A stretch of DNA of 64,000 bases from the NCBI GenBank assembly GCA_964423665.1, contig CAYRFX010000002.1:4938-68937 (forward strand), given 5' to 3'. The notes beneath the pieces were generated by a model. It saw only the letters and a list, made by a program, of their open reading frames with translations, had not been told where the DNA came from and searched no databases. Made by a program: the position numbers and the translations under genes. Source of the stretch: HGM04593 sp964423665 (GTDB lineage: Bacteria > Bacteroidota > Bacteroidia > Bacteroidales > Bacteroidaceae). Of this stretch, positions 56,449-64,000 are shown piece by piece. How positions within the stretch are numbered: the stretch's first letter is position 1; the number at the start of each line of letters is the position of its first letter.

Positions 56449-57999
56449 ATGGCATATAAACTTCTATGGGCAGATGATGAAATTGAGCTTTTGAGTGCCC
56501 ACATTATATTTTTGCAATCAAAGGACTACGAGGTTGTAAAGGTTACAAACGGGCACGATGCAATTGAGGAGTGCAAACGAGGAGCCTTTGACCTCATTCT
56601 CCTTGATGAGAATATGCCCGGGCTCACAGGATTGGAGACTTTGTTGCAGATTAAGGATATAACCCCCACAACACCTGTTGTAATGGTAACAAAGAGTGAG
56701 GAAGAGGATATCATGGAACAGGCCATTGGCTCAAAGATTGCCGACTACCTCATAAAGCCCGTAAACCCGAGCCAGATACTGCTTACACTGAAAAAGAACA
56801 TACACAAGGAGGAGATTGTGGCTGAAAAGGCAAACAGCGCCTACCAACAGAATTTCGGCAAGCTTGCCATGCAGATAAGCGATGCACGCTCCATTGACGA
56901 CTGGAAGGAGGTTTACAGGAAGATTGTGTATTGGGAGCTGGAACTGGAAAATGCCGACAGCCAGATGCGCGAGATGCTGAAAGCACAGAAGGAGGAGGCT
57001 AACAACATGTTTGGCAGATTTGTGAAGAAAAACTACATGGAGTGGATGGGTGCCGAACGCGATGAACGCCCGATGATGAGCCACGACATATTCCGCGAGT
57101 GCATCTTTCCGTTGCTCGACAACAAGGAAAAGGTGTTCTTCATCATTATAGACAATTTCAGATATGACCAGTGGCGTGTGCTTGCCAATGAGATTGGTGG
57201 AGATTTCAATATTGATGAGGGGTTATATACAAGCATTCTTCCAACGGCTACACAATATGCACGCAACGCCATCTTTTCGGGGTTGTTGCCTTTGCAGATA
57301 AAAGAGATGTTCCCCGCATTGTGGGTTGATGAGGAGGAAGATGAGGGAAAGAACTTAAACGAAGAGGCACTCATTGAGACGCAGATTACACGCTACCGCA
57401 GGAAGGATACCTTCTCGTACGGCAAGGTAGTAACATCTGCCGCTGCAGAGAAATATCTCGATACGCTGCATAATCTATCGAAGAACGATATAAACGTGCT
57501 TGTGATAAACTTTATCGACATGCTTTCACATGCACGCACAGAGTCGCTCATGGTGCGCGAACTTGCATCGGACGAAGCTGCATACCGCTCAATAACGCTA
57601 TCATGGATTCGTCACTCGGCAATAAAGAGATTATTCAAGGCTCTTGCCGAGAATGGATATACGGTGATAATAACTACCGACCACGGAAGTATTCAGGTGG
57701 ATACCCCCACAAAGGTTATTGGTGACAAGAATACAAACACCAACCTGCGCTACAAACTGGGAAAGGCTCTCAATTACAACAGCAAGGAGGTCTTTGAGAT
57801 TAAAGAACCTGCAAAAGCATTTCTGCCTCAGCCCAATGTGAGCACCAGCTACATATTTGCAACAGGTGGTAACTTTTTTGCCTACCCCAATAACTACAAC
57901 TACTATGTGCAGTACTACAAGGATACCTTCCAGCATGGCGGTATATCGCTTGAAGAGATGCTTGTACCCATTATTAAACTGAAACCAAAAGGCAAATAA
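56449..57999 (+). CDS. porX: PorX-type response regulator with PglZ phosphatase-like domain
   Basis: Two-component response regulator of the type IX secretion system, 516 residues. A receiver domain covers residues 1-120 with phospho-acceptor Asp53 (LILLDENMPGLTG), acidic pair Asp9-Asp10 and Lys in VTKSEEE. A helical bundle follows, then a PglZ/alkaline-phosphatase-superfamily domain (about 210-510: VFFIIIDNFRYDQW, ITTDHGS). In Porphyromonas PorX pairs with the kinase PorY; no histidine kinase is in the window. tsaE begins one base after its stop. Confidence 0.92.
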   Translation: MAYKLLWADDEIELLSAHIIFLQSKDYEVVKVTNGHDAIEECKRGAFDLILLDENMPGLTGLETLLQIKDITPTTPVVMVTKSEEEDIMEQAIGSKIADYLIKPVNPSQILLTLKKNIHKEEIVAEKANSAYQQNFGKLAMQISDARSIDDWKEVYRKIVYWELELENADSQMREMLKAQKEEANNMFGRFVKKNYMEWMGAERDERPMMSHDIFRECIFPLLDNKEKVFFIIIDNFRYDQWRVLANEIGGDFNIDEGLYTSILPTATQYARNAIFSGLLPLQIKEMFPALWVDEEEDEGKNLNEEALIETQITRYRRKDTFSYGKVVTSAAAEKYLDTLHNLSKNDINVLVINFIDMLSHARTESLMVRELASDEAAYRSITLSWIRHSAIKRLFKALAENGYTVIITTDHGSIQVDTPTKVIGDKNTNTNLRYKLGKALNYNSKEVFEIKEPAKAFLPQPNVSTSYIFATGGNFFAYPNNYNYYVQYYKDTFQHGGISLEEMLVPIIKLKPKGK

Positions 58000-58000
58000 G

Positions 58001-58435
58001 ATGAGCAAAGATATAATAATAAAGATTAACAACTTGGAAGATTACCCCGCAGCTGCACGAGAGTTTATCGCAGCAACGAAAGGGGAGCGCATTTTTGCCT
58101 TCTATGGTAACATGGGAAGCGGAAAAACCACACTCATTAAAAGCATCTGCGAGGAGATGGGAGTGAAAGATTGCATAAATTCCCCCACCTTTGCCATTGT
58201 AAATGAGTATGCAAGTGCAGAGCAGGAGACTATCTTCCATTTCGACTTTTACAGAATAAAATCAATAGCCGAGGTGTATAATATGGGCTACGAAGAGTAC
58301 CTTTACAGCGATGCCTACTGTTTTATTGAGTGGCCCGAACTCATTGAAGAGCTATTGCCCGAAGAGACGGTAAAGGTGTGTATCACAGAAGAGGGAGACG
58401 GCTCCCGCACAATAAAGATTGAGAAAAACAATTAA
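58001..58435 (+). CDS. tsaE: tRNA threonylcarbamoyladenosine biosynthesis ATPase TsaE
   Basis: P-loop ATPase of the t6A tRNA modification pathway, working with TsaB and TsaD. It is 144 residues with Walker A GNMGSGKTT at 36-44, the switch region NSPTFAIVNEY and the FHFDFYRI motif, then CFIEWPE. It is directly after porX; a transcript shared with T9SS genes seems a matter of layout only. Confidence 0.95.
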   Translation: MSKDIIIKINNLEDYPAAAREFIAATKGERIFAFYGNMGSGKTTLIKSICEEMGVKDCINSPTFAIVNEYASAEQETIFHFDFYRIKSIAEVYNMGYEEYLYSDAYCFIEWPELIEELLPEETVKVCITEEGDGSRTIKIEKNN

Positions 58436-58445
58436 CAGCTATAAT

Positions 58446-58772
58446 ATGAAAATAAACGCAAACGCATCGGGGACAAGAACCATTGAGGTTACCGAAGAAC
58501 AGTTGCAAATAATAAGAAAATACTCTTTGCTCGACCGCATTACAAACAGCCTGGGCAAGGTTGATGAGGACTCACTCAACAAATTGCGCCTCACAGTGCG
58601 CGCACTGATAGCATCGCAGCAGATGGACGCAAAAGAGTTGCTTGACCTGTGCACCGTTCTCTATGACGAGAATATGAAAGCACTGGGGCTTGCAAACCTC
58701 ATGACATGCTACAACAACTGGGTGCAACAACAACTTAATGAGCAACCGGCAGAAGAGGAGCACGATGCGTGA
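58446..58772 (+). CDS. Conserved small protein, unknown function
   Basis: A 108-residue acidic, mostly helical protein with no motif I recognise and no signal peptide. The ATG at 58446 lies seven bases after the tsaE stop. Its last eight bases overlap the ATG (58765) of the radical-SAM gene. The tight packing argues that it is real. Function cannot be given. Confidence 0.65.
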   Translation: MKINANASGTRTIEVTEEQLQIIRKYSLLDRITNSLGKVDEDSLNKLRLTVRALIASQQMDAKELLDLCTVLYDENMKALGLANLMTCYNNWVQQQLNEQPAEEEHDA

Positions 58773-60621
58773 GAGAAAAGTGAGCGACTGGCTGCCCACC
58801 ACCCGCAAAGAGGCTGAAATGCGCGGGTGGGAGGAACTTGATGTGGTCATATTCAGCGGAGACGCATATATTGACCACCCTTCGTTCGGGGCGGCCGTCA
58901 TAGGCAGAATTTTGGAGGCAGAGGGGCTGCGTGTGGCAATAGTACCACAGCCCAACTGGCAGGACGACTTGCGCGACTTTAAGAAGATGGGACGCCCAAG
59001 ACTGTTTTTCGGAATATCGGCTGGCTGCATGGATTCAATGGTGAACAAATATACCGCAGCAAAAAGATTCCGCAGCGAAGATGCATACTCGCCCAATGGC
59101 AAGCACAGCATGCGCCCCGAGTATGCTACAACAGTATATTCCGCAGCTCTAAAAAAACTATTCCCCGACTCTGCAGTACTTATTGGGGGCATAGAGGCTT
59201 CCATGCGCCGTTTCACACATTACGACTATTGGCAGGACACTCTTAAAAAAAGTATTCTCATAGATAGCAAAGCCGACATTCTTGTATATGGCATGGGAGA
59301 GCAACCTATCATAGCTCTTGCAAAAGCAATGAAACAAAAATTGCAGTGCGAGGGAGGTGACTATATTACAGCTGCACAGGCAAGGGATATTGCAAAAGCA
59401 ACAAGACAGACTGGTGTTCTTATACAAAAAGCCGATTTTACACCCAACACAGATGGCGACAAGGTGCTTGCTCCCCATAATATTTGCACACAAAACAAGG
59501 AAAAACAAGCCTCCAATTTCCTTGCAATAGAGAAAGAATCGAACAAGGTGAGTGCCAAAAGGCTCATACAGGAGTATGACGAGGGATTGGTTGTTATAAA
59601 CCCACCTTTCCCTAAGATGACAACAGAGCAACTCGACCATAGTTTCGACCTGCCATACACCCGCCTACCCCACCCCAAATATAACGGGAAACGCATTCCG
59701 GCATACGATATGATTAAGTTCTCGGTGAATATCCATCGTGGCTGTTTCGGAGGGTGCGCCTTCTGTACAATCTCGGCACATCAAGGAAAATTCATTGTAA
59801 ACCGCAGCACTGAGAGTATCATGCGCGAGATTGAAGCTATAGCCTCCCTACCCGATTTCAAGGGTTATCTATCAGACCTTGGCGGACCGTCGGCAAACAT
59901 GTATATGATGCACGGCAACAATGAGCAACTATGCGCAAAATGTTCGCGACCATCGTGCATACAGCCAAAAATATGCCCCAATCTTAATATAGACCACACA
60001 CACCTGCTCAACCTATATAAGAAGGTTGATGCTATGCCGCAAGTGAAGAAGAGTTTCATAGGCAGTGGAGTGAGATATGACATGTTGCTGCACAGAAGTG
60101 GTAACAAGGAGCGCGACGCAGCAAGCGACAGATACACCGAGGAACTGATACGCAACCATGTGAGCGGGCGTCTGAAGGTGGCTCCAGAGCACACTAACGA
60201 TGCTGTACTACGCCTTATGCGCAAACCATCATTCAAGCAATTTCACGACTTCAAGAGAATATTCGACAAGATAAACAGCCGCTACAATCTTAAACAGCAA
60301 CTGATACCATACTTCATAAGCAGCCACCCCGGCAGCACCGTTGAGAGCATGGCAGAGCTGGCAGCTGAGACCAAACAGCTGAATTTTCACTTGGAGCAGG
60401 TGCAGGATTTTACTCCTACACCTATGACTATGGCTACTGAAATGTACTATACCGGCATAAACCCCGAAACAGGCGAGAAGGTGTACGTTGCACGTAACAT
60501 GCGCGACAAAGAGGGACAGAGAAAGTTCTTCTTCTGGTACAAACCCGAGGAGAGGAGAGAAATAATACAGGCCCTGCGTCGCCTGGGGCGCGCGGACCTG
60601 CTAAAGAAATTGGGGCTTTAA
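58765..60621 (+). CDS. YgiQ-family radical SAM protein
   Basis: A 618-residue radical-SAM enzyme. The N-terminal B12-binding-like domain and YgiQ region (DWLPTTRKEAEMRGW, SAGCMDSMVNKYTA) precede the cluster motif CFGGCAFC (CxxxCxxC) and SAHQGKFIVNRS. A second Cys group (CAKCSRPSCIQPKICP) looks like an auxiliary metal site. The C-terminal part includes the QVQDFTPTP segment. YgiQ function is unsettled. The start at 58765 is set by overlap with the preceding gene. Confidence 0.9.
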   Translation: MRERKVSDWLPTTRKEAEMRGWEELDVVIFSGDAYIDHPSFGAAVIGRILEAEGLRVAIVPQPNWQDDLRDFKKMGRPRLFFGISAGCMDSMVNKYTAAKRFRSEDAYSPNGKHSMRPEYATTVYSAALKKLFPDSAVLIGGIEASMRRFTHYDYWQDTLKKSILIDSKADILVYGMGEQPIIALAKAMKQKLQCEGGDYITAAQARDIAKATRQTGVLIQKADFTPNTDGDKVLAPHNICTQNKEKQASNFLAIEKESNKVSAKRLIQEYDEGLVVINPPFPKMTTEQLDHSFDLPYTRLPHPKYNGKRIPAYDMIKFSVNIHRGCFGGCAFCTISAHQGKFIVNRSTESIMREIEAIASLPDFKGYLSDLGGPSANMYMMHGNNEQLCAKCSRPSCIQPKICPNLNIDHTHLLNLYKKVDAMPQVKKSFIGSGVRYDMLLHRSGNKERDAASDRYTEELIRNHVSGRLKVAPEHTNDAVLRLMRKPSFKQFHDFKRIFDKINSRYNLKQQLIPYFISSHPGSTVESMAELAAETKQLNFHLEQVQDFTPTPMTMATEMYYTGINPETGEKVYVARNMRDKEGQRKFFFWYKPEERREIIQALRRLGRADLLKKLGL

Positions 60622-60628
60622 CATGGGG

Positions 60629-60793
60629 TTACTCCTCAACGGGAGCAAACTCATCTTTTCCCACACCACACATGGGACATACCCAGTCATCGGGAAGATT
60701 CTCGAATGCGGTTCCGGGCTCTATTCCCTGTTCGGGATCGCCAATAGCGGGGTCATACTCCCATTGGCATACTGTGCAATAATACTTTTTCAT
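60629..60793 (-). CDS. Rubredoxin
   Basis: A 54-residue one-iron electron carrier. Iron ligands are Cys6, Cys9 (CTVC), Cys39 and Cys42 (CPMC), and the conserved core YDP, GTAFENLPDDWVCP is present. It is convergent with the YgiQ gene. The redox partner is unknown; rubredoxins in anaerobes often serve oxygen and peroxide reduction. Confidence 0.96.
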   Translation of the reverse strand: MKKYYCTVCQWEYDPAIGDPEQGIEPGTAFENLPDDWVCPMCGVGKDEFAPVEE

Positions 60794-60843
60794 AAAAACT
60801 GGTTTTCTATTATAACATTTTATTAATATCTTTTGTTGAAAGG

Positions 60844-60885
60844 AAATGCTAATTCTGCACACCAATGAGTGCAAAATTAGCATTT
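60844..60885. terminator. Hairpin between the sirtuin and rubredoxin genes
   Basis: AAATGCTAATT/AATTAGCATTT with an inner TGCAC/GTGCA pair, downstream of the sirtuin gene. The following U-tract on the minus strand is short, so terminator use is moderately supported. Confidence 0.55.
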
Positions 60886-60929
60886 ATTTCTTTCTTGCAA
60901 AGAGGAAGGAATGATTTTTGTACTCCTAT

Positions 60930-61634
60930 CTAAAAACCAACAAGGTATTTATCTATCAAAGTGCGCATTCCCTCAGAGGCTCCTTTGCGTATGTGCACGA
61001 CATTGGCAGGCAACACTGCTGCTACATCATTGGGATCTATCAAATAGATGGGAACACCTGCGGGAGCGTAATTCAAAAGCCCGGCGGCAGGATAGACATT
61101 GAGAGAGGTTCCTATTATGACAAATGCATCAATGCCACGCATTGCAGCAACAGCATCTTCCATGAGCGGAACAGACTCACCAAACCACACAATAAATGGA
61201 CGTAACTGCGAGCCGTCGGCAGCGAGGTCGCCCATCTTTATTGTGGGCGCGGAGGCTTGCAGGGTGCGCACATAACGGAGATCATTGGGATTGCGCGAAG
61301 AGCACACCTTCATAAGCTCGCCATGCAGGTGTATCACAGATGTGGAGCCTGCACGCTCGTGAAGGTCATCGACATTCTGTGTAACCACCGTAACATTATA
61401 TTTCTCTTCAAGGGAAGCGACAAGTTTGTGCCCTTCATTGGGAACCACACCAAGGAGTTCTATGCGGCGTTTATTGTAAAATTCAAGAACAAGGGCGGGA
61501 TTGGCAGCATATCCCTCGGGGGTGGCTACCTGCTCCACGGGATAATTGTCCCACAAGCCACCACCGCCACGGAATGTGGAGAGACCGCTCTCCACGCTCA
61601 TTCCTGCACCGGTCAGTATCACAATCCTTTTCAT
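60930..61634 (-). CDS. Sir2-family NAD-dependent protein deacylase
   Basis: A 234-residue sirtuin. The NAD-binding GAGMSVESGLSTFRG, QNVDDLHERAG, catalytic HLHGE and GTSLNVYPAAG motifs are all present. The Tyr-Arg pair in EFYNKRR matches the YxxR that lets CobB/Sirt5 accept succinyl-lysine. The four-Cys zinc ribbon after HGE is missing; only one Cys (VCSSRN) remains. The start at 61634 fits the family; the frame is open upstream without similarity. Target proteins are unknown. Confidence 0.92.
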   Translation of the reverse strand: MKRIVILTGAGMSVESGLSTFRGGGGLWDNYPVEQVATPEGYAANPALVLEFYNKRRIELLGVVPNEGHKLVASLEEKYNVTVVTQNVDDLHERAGSTSVIHLHGELMKVCSSRNPNDLRYVRTLQASAPTIKMGDLAADGSQLRPFIVWFGESVPLMEDAVAAMRGIDAFVIIGTSLNVYPAAGLLNYAPAGVPIYLIDPNDVAAVLPANVVHIRKGASEGMRTLIDKYLVGF

Positions 61635-61665
61635 CACTTTATGCTTTATTATCATTATATAATAG

Positions 61666-61697
61666 AAACAGAGAGAAGCGCGTGCTTCTCTCTGTTT
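61666..61697 (-). terminator. Terminator of the susD-like gene
   Basis: AAACAGAGAGAAGC pairs with GCTTCTCTCTGTTT around a short loop, eleven bases beyond the stop on the minus strand. Confidence 0.78.
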
Positions 61698-61707
61698 GAT
61701 ATTTTTT

Positions 61708-64000
61708 TTATTCACCCTCACCTTGCTCGGGAACAACAAGTGTTTGTTCCTCATCAACCGGTGTATCGTTTCCCTCTTCATCTACAGAGGGGGAATCGGG
61801 AGTTACAGTCTCCTCCTCGTCCACCTCGGGAATATAAGGAGCATCGGGAGTTACCGGAACGATTGTGGGAACAAGATAGTTATCGGGGAGAGGTATATAC
61901 CAATTATTCTTATCGCTGAGCTTGCTATACAATGCCGCATTCCAGCCCGATGCTGTCTCGGCACTACGCCAGTCTGCATCTGCCACATTGCGGGCAGCAA
62001 CACGCTTAGCGAGGAAATCGGCATTGCCAAGAGCAGTTGCCATACGGGCAAGGTCGCCAAAACGATGACCTTCCCATGCCATCTCCAATGCCATCTCGTC
62101 TATAATCTTATCATACATGTATGCTACGCGGTCCTCATCAGTTACAACATACTTATCAACCTCAACGGGCTCGGTGTAGCCATACTCCCAAACCACATTG
62201 CCATTTTCATCAAGCTTGTATATTGTTTGTTCCTCATCTTCGTACACGGGAACCTGCTTGATTGACTTGTCATCATTGTAAATATAGTCCTGAACAGTGA
62301 TTTTCACTCCATCCTCGGGCAAGATATTGCGGTATTTTGCCACGATAGAGTCTGTGAGAGCATAATAGGGGTTAGACTCTGTGAAACCTGAACCACGAGA
62401 GTGGATACCGCCGTTACCCGAGAATACATTGTCAGTAAAATCATATACAATGGGGTCATAATCGGACTTGACAACCTGATCCATAATGGGAGCAGTCTGC
62501 TGAATCTCCTGCGTCAAAGGCTCACCGGTCTCCTCATCTACAACGGGCTCACCGGTCTCCTCATCAAGCACAGGAACAGTCAATTTAATGGCTTTGCCTT
62601 CTGCGTCAAGCAAGGCTGCTGTGAGACCACGACCAATCTCATCTACGCGCTGTTCTTGTACAGTGTCGGGTTCCCAGTAGAGTTTGTACTCCTTCTTCAC
62701 ACCGCTTTTGAGCACTGTCATTGCAAGTTCCTTGGCACCTGTCCAGCCTTCACGCTCCAAGCCCATTAAAGCCTCGGCAAAGCGCAAATAAACATTTTCG
62801 GGACGGTCAAGAATGATGTTGTTTGTCTCGTAGTTAAATTGTCTTATTTGACGTTTGTTATCACTTAGGTAAACATCATTGGCGTTATTCAAATTGAACT
62901 TAAGAATAATATTCTCATACAAGGTTTTATTAATATCAGTTTCATCTCTGCTCGCTGCAGTAGCCGAATAGAGACGAAGGTCTCCGGGCCACTTTTCACT
63001 CTTCACGATATAATCGGTGAATGATGTCTCGGTTTTGTAATAACGATAGTTATATACTTGACGATTGGACAAGCCTATGATTGCGGGTGAAGCCACTACT
63101 TGATTCAAGCCTACACCGCCTGTGGGGGCAAATACATCGGCAAGCTGTGATGTCATACCGGTATTCTCGTTATCGGCATAGTGGATAATTGAAACCATAT
63201 ATTCATCGTTTGACGAAAGACTACTTCTTATAAAGCGATTGATAAAGCTTGTACTAGGCTCGGTGTTCTTATCATCAGGTTTCTCTGTATAGTGTTGAGA
63301 GATGTGCATAATATCAGAATTCATATTATCCTCGGTGAGATATTTGTAGAAACACTGGGCAGCCTTTGCAAAATCACTATTGGGGTTGGGATAGGGCAAA
63401 GGATATGAGGTTGTCTCTGCCTTCAAAGAAGCACGCCACAAATAGAGCTCGCCAAGAAGCACACGAATAGGTGTAAAGAGCTTGCCGGTCATCTTCTTAT
63501 CAACAAAATTGGGAATCTCCCACAAAGGCATCTGATATGCCTTGGGATTCTCATAACGTTCAATATCCTCAATGAGTTTATTGATAACGGTAATGTGGTC
63601 TGTGGGAGCTGCAGCCATAATCTCCTCAGCCTTGCTGTGTGTGAGCACAGGGTCGGTAAAATAGGGGATATATGCATGATTCTTTATCAACTGCAGGTAT
63701 GTCCATGCACGAACACTCTTCACTGCAACATACTCACGCAACATGAGACGACGGTTGTCATACTCCAATGTTGTATCAACACGGGCAAGGAACACGTTAC
63801 AGTTGTTGATGATAGAGAAGTAATCTTTTACATCAAGGTACTGGTTGTTCTGTGTGTCAAACTCGTAGTTGCTGATATCAAGAACATCATCAAGTGTCTT
63901 ATTATTGGTAGCCAAGAGGTCGCCACGAAGTTCATTCAACAAGATGTGTCTGTCGCCAACCTTCTGAACCGATTTCAGAATACCCAATACCGAATATACC
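61708..64000 (-). CDS. RagB/SusD-family outer-membrane nutrient-binding protein (5' end outside window)
   Basis: Surface lipoprotein that delivers ligands to a SusC-type TonB transporter. The N-terminus with the signal lies beyond 64000; 763 codons are visible. The family opening GILKSV...LLNELRGDLL and the TPR helix AVKSVRAWTYLQLIKN are clear, as is the closing EMAWEGHRFGDLARM. Two parts are unusual: an acidic insertion with repeated DEETGEP (about 510-540 in the visible part), and an acidic, Pro/Asp/Glu-rich tail of about 50 residues after the normal end. The carbohydrate or peptide ligand is not evident; susC should lie to the right, outside the window. Confidence 0.9.
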   Translation of the reverse strand, partial: VYSVLGILKSVQKVGDRHILLNELRGDLLATNNKTLDDVLDISNYEFDTQNNQYLDVKDYFSIINNCNVFLARVDTTLEYDNRRLMLREYVAVKSVRAWTYLQLIKNHAYIPYFTDPVLTHSKAEEIMAAAPTDHITVINKLIEDIERYENPKAYQMPLWEIPNFVDKKMTGKLFTPIRVLLGELYLWRASLKAETTSYPLPYPNPNSDFAKAAQCFYKYLTEDNMNSDIMHISQHYTEKPDDKNTEPSTSFINRFIRSSLSSNDEYMVSIIHYADNENTGMTSQLADVFAPTGGVGLNQVVASPAIIGLSNRQVYNYRYYKTETSFTDYIVKSEKWPGDLRLYSATAASRDETDINKTLYENIILKFNLNNANDVYLSDNKRQIRQFNYETNNIILDRPENVYLRFAEALMGLEREGWTGAKELAMTVLKSGVKKEYKLYWEPDTVQEQRVDEIGRGLTAALLDAEGKAIKLTVPVLDEETGEPVVDEETGEPLTQEIQQTAPIMDQVVKSDYDPIVYDFTDNVFSGNGGIHSRGSGFTESNPYYALTDSIVAKYRNILPEDGVKITVQDYIYNDDKSIKQVPVYEDEEQTIYKLDENGNVVWEYGYTEPVEVDKYVVTDEDRVAYMYDKIIDEMALEMAWEGHRFGDLARMATALGNADFLAKRVAARNVADADWRSAETASGWNAALYSKLSDKNNWYIPLPDNYLVPTIVPVTPDAPYIPEVDEEETVTPDSPSVDEEGNDTPVDEEQTLVVPEQGEGE

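Overview
The window is a chromosomal segment of a member of the Bacteroidota, most likely order Bacteroidales. The sequence supports this through a RagB/SusD protein, type IX secretion (T9SS) regulators and cargo with C-terminal sorting tails, a MurF-alanine racemase fusion, a plant/Chlamydia-like long IspG, meso-diaminopimelate dehydrogenase, and promoters of the TTTG-N19-TAnnTTTG type. Nearly all of it reads as a densely packed core chromosome. No transposase, integrase, phage gene or CRISPR array was seen.

Layout. 1-309: 5' end of cysS. 614-2574: a TolB-like propeller lipoprotein with a damaged start and a structured leader, and an ECF sigma factor. 2749-10248: housekeeping genes on the minus strand (ispG, purE, class III fructose bisphosphatase, rpoN, TGS-nucleoside kinase). 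10447-12329: a two-gene operon of an ABC-type ATPase and a DUF4435 protein, resembling a PARIS defence pair. 12301-16998: trkH, trkA, dxs. 17187-20638: GSCFA protein and MurF-Alr. 20699-25346: NSS transporter, ddh, pnp. 25445-27687: thioredoxin-fold lipoprotein, greA, HIT protein. 27910-32073: a 1387-residue BspA-like surface protein with a long structured leader. 32623-35604: dihydroorotase, a stand-alone MetH activation domain and PlsC. 35681-38757: DUF4369 lipoprotein and an S46 dipeptidyl-peptidase. 38842-46985: two large secreted proteins (CotH/F5-8C-like, and GH16). 47074-48757: CPBP protease, UbiA prenyltransferase, tRNA-Pro. 48891-52766: C26-M19 fusion, Lrp regulator, two FKBP isomerases. 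53108-60621: a small Cys/His membrane protein, PorW/SprE-like TPR lipoprotein, PorX, tsaE, a small unknown and a YgiQ radical-SAM protein. 60629-64000: rubredoxin, sirtuin and the 3' part of a susD gene.

How the parts connect. PorX and the PorW/SprE-like protein belong to the type IX secretion apparatus. Three large secreted proteins in the same window (BspA-like, CotH, GH16) end in the GIY(I/V)V-x(n)-K(V/I)(V/I) pattern of T9SS cargo. The isoprenoid genes ispG and dxs and the UbiA prenyltransferase point to menaquinone and undecaprenyl supply. MurF-Alr and Ddh serve diaminopimelate-type peptidoglycan.

The most unusual signal is a pair of long 5' leaders on the minus strand, at about 1634-1888 and 32116-32449. 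They share one architecture: promoter, 5' hairpin, terminal hairpin followed by a U-run, and a three-segment complementarity between an upstream region and the terminal loop. The paired bases differ between the two copies but pairing is kept, which is covariation. I cannot name the family. It may be an undescribed structured RNA or attenuator.
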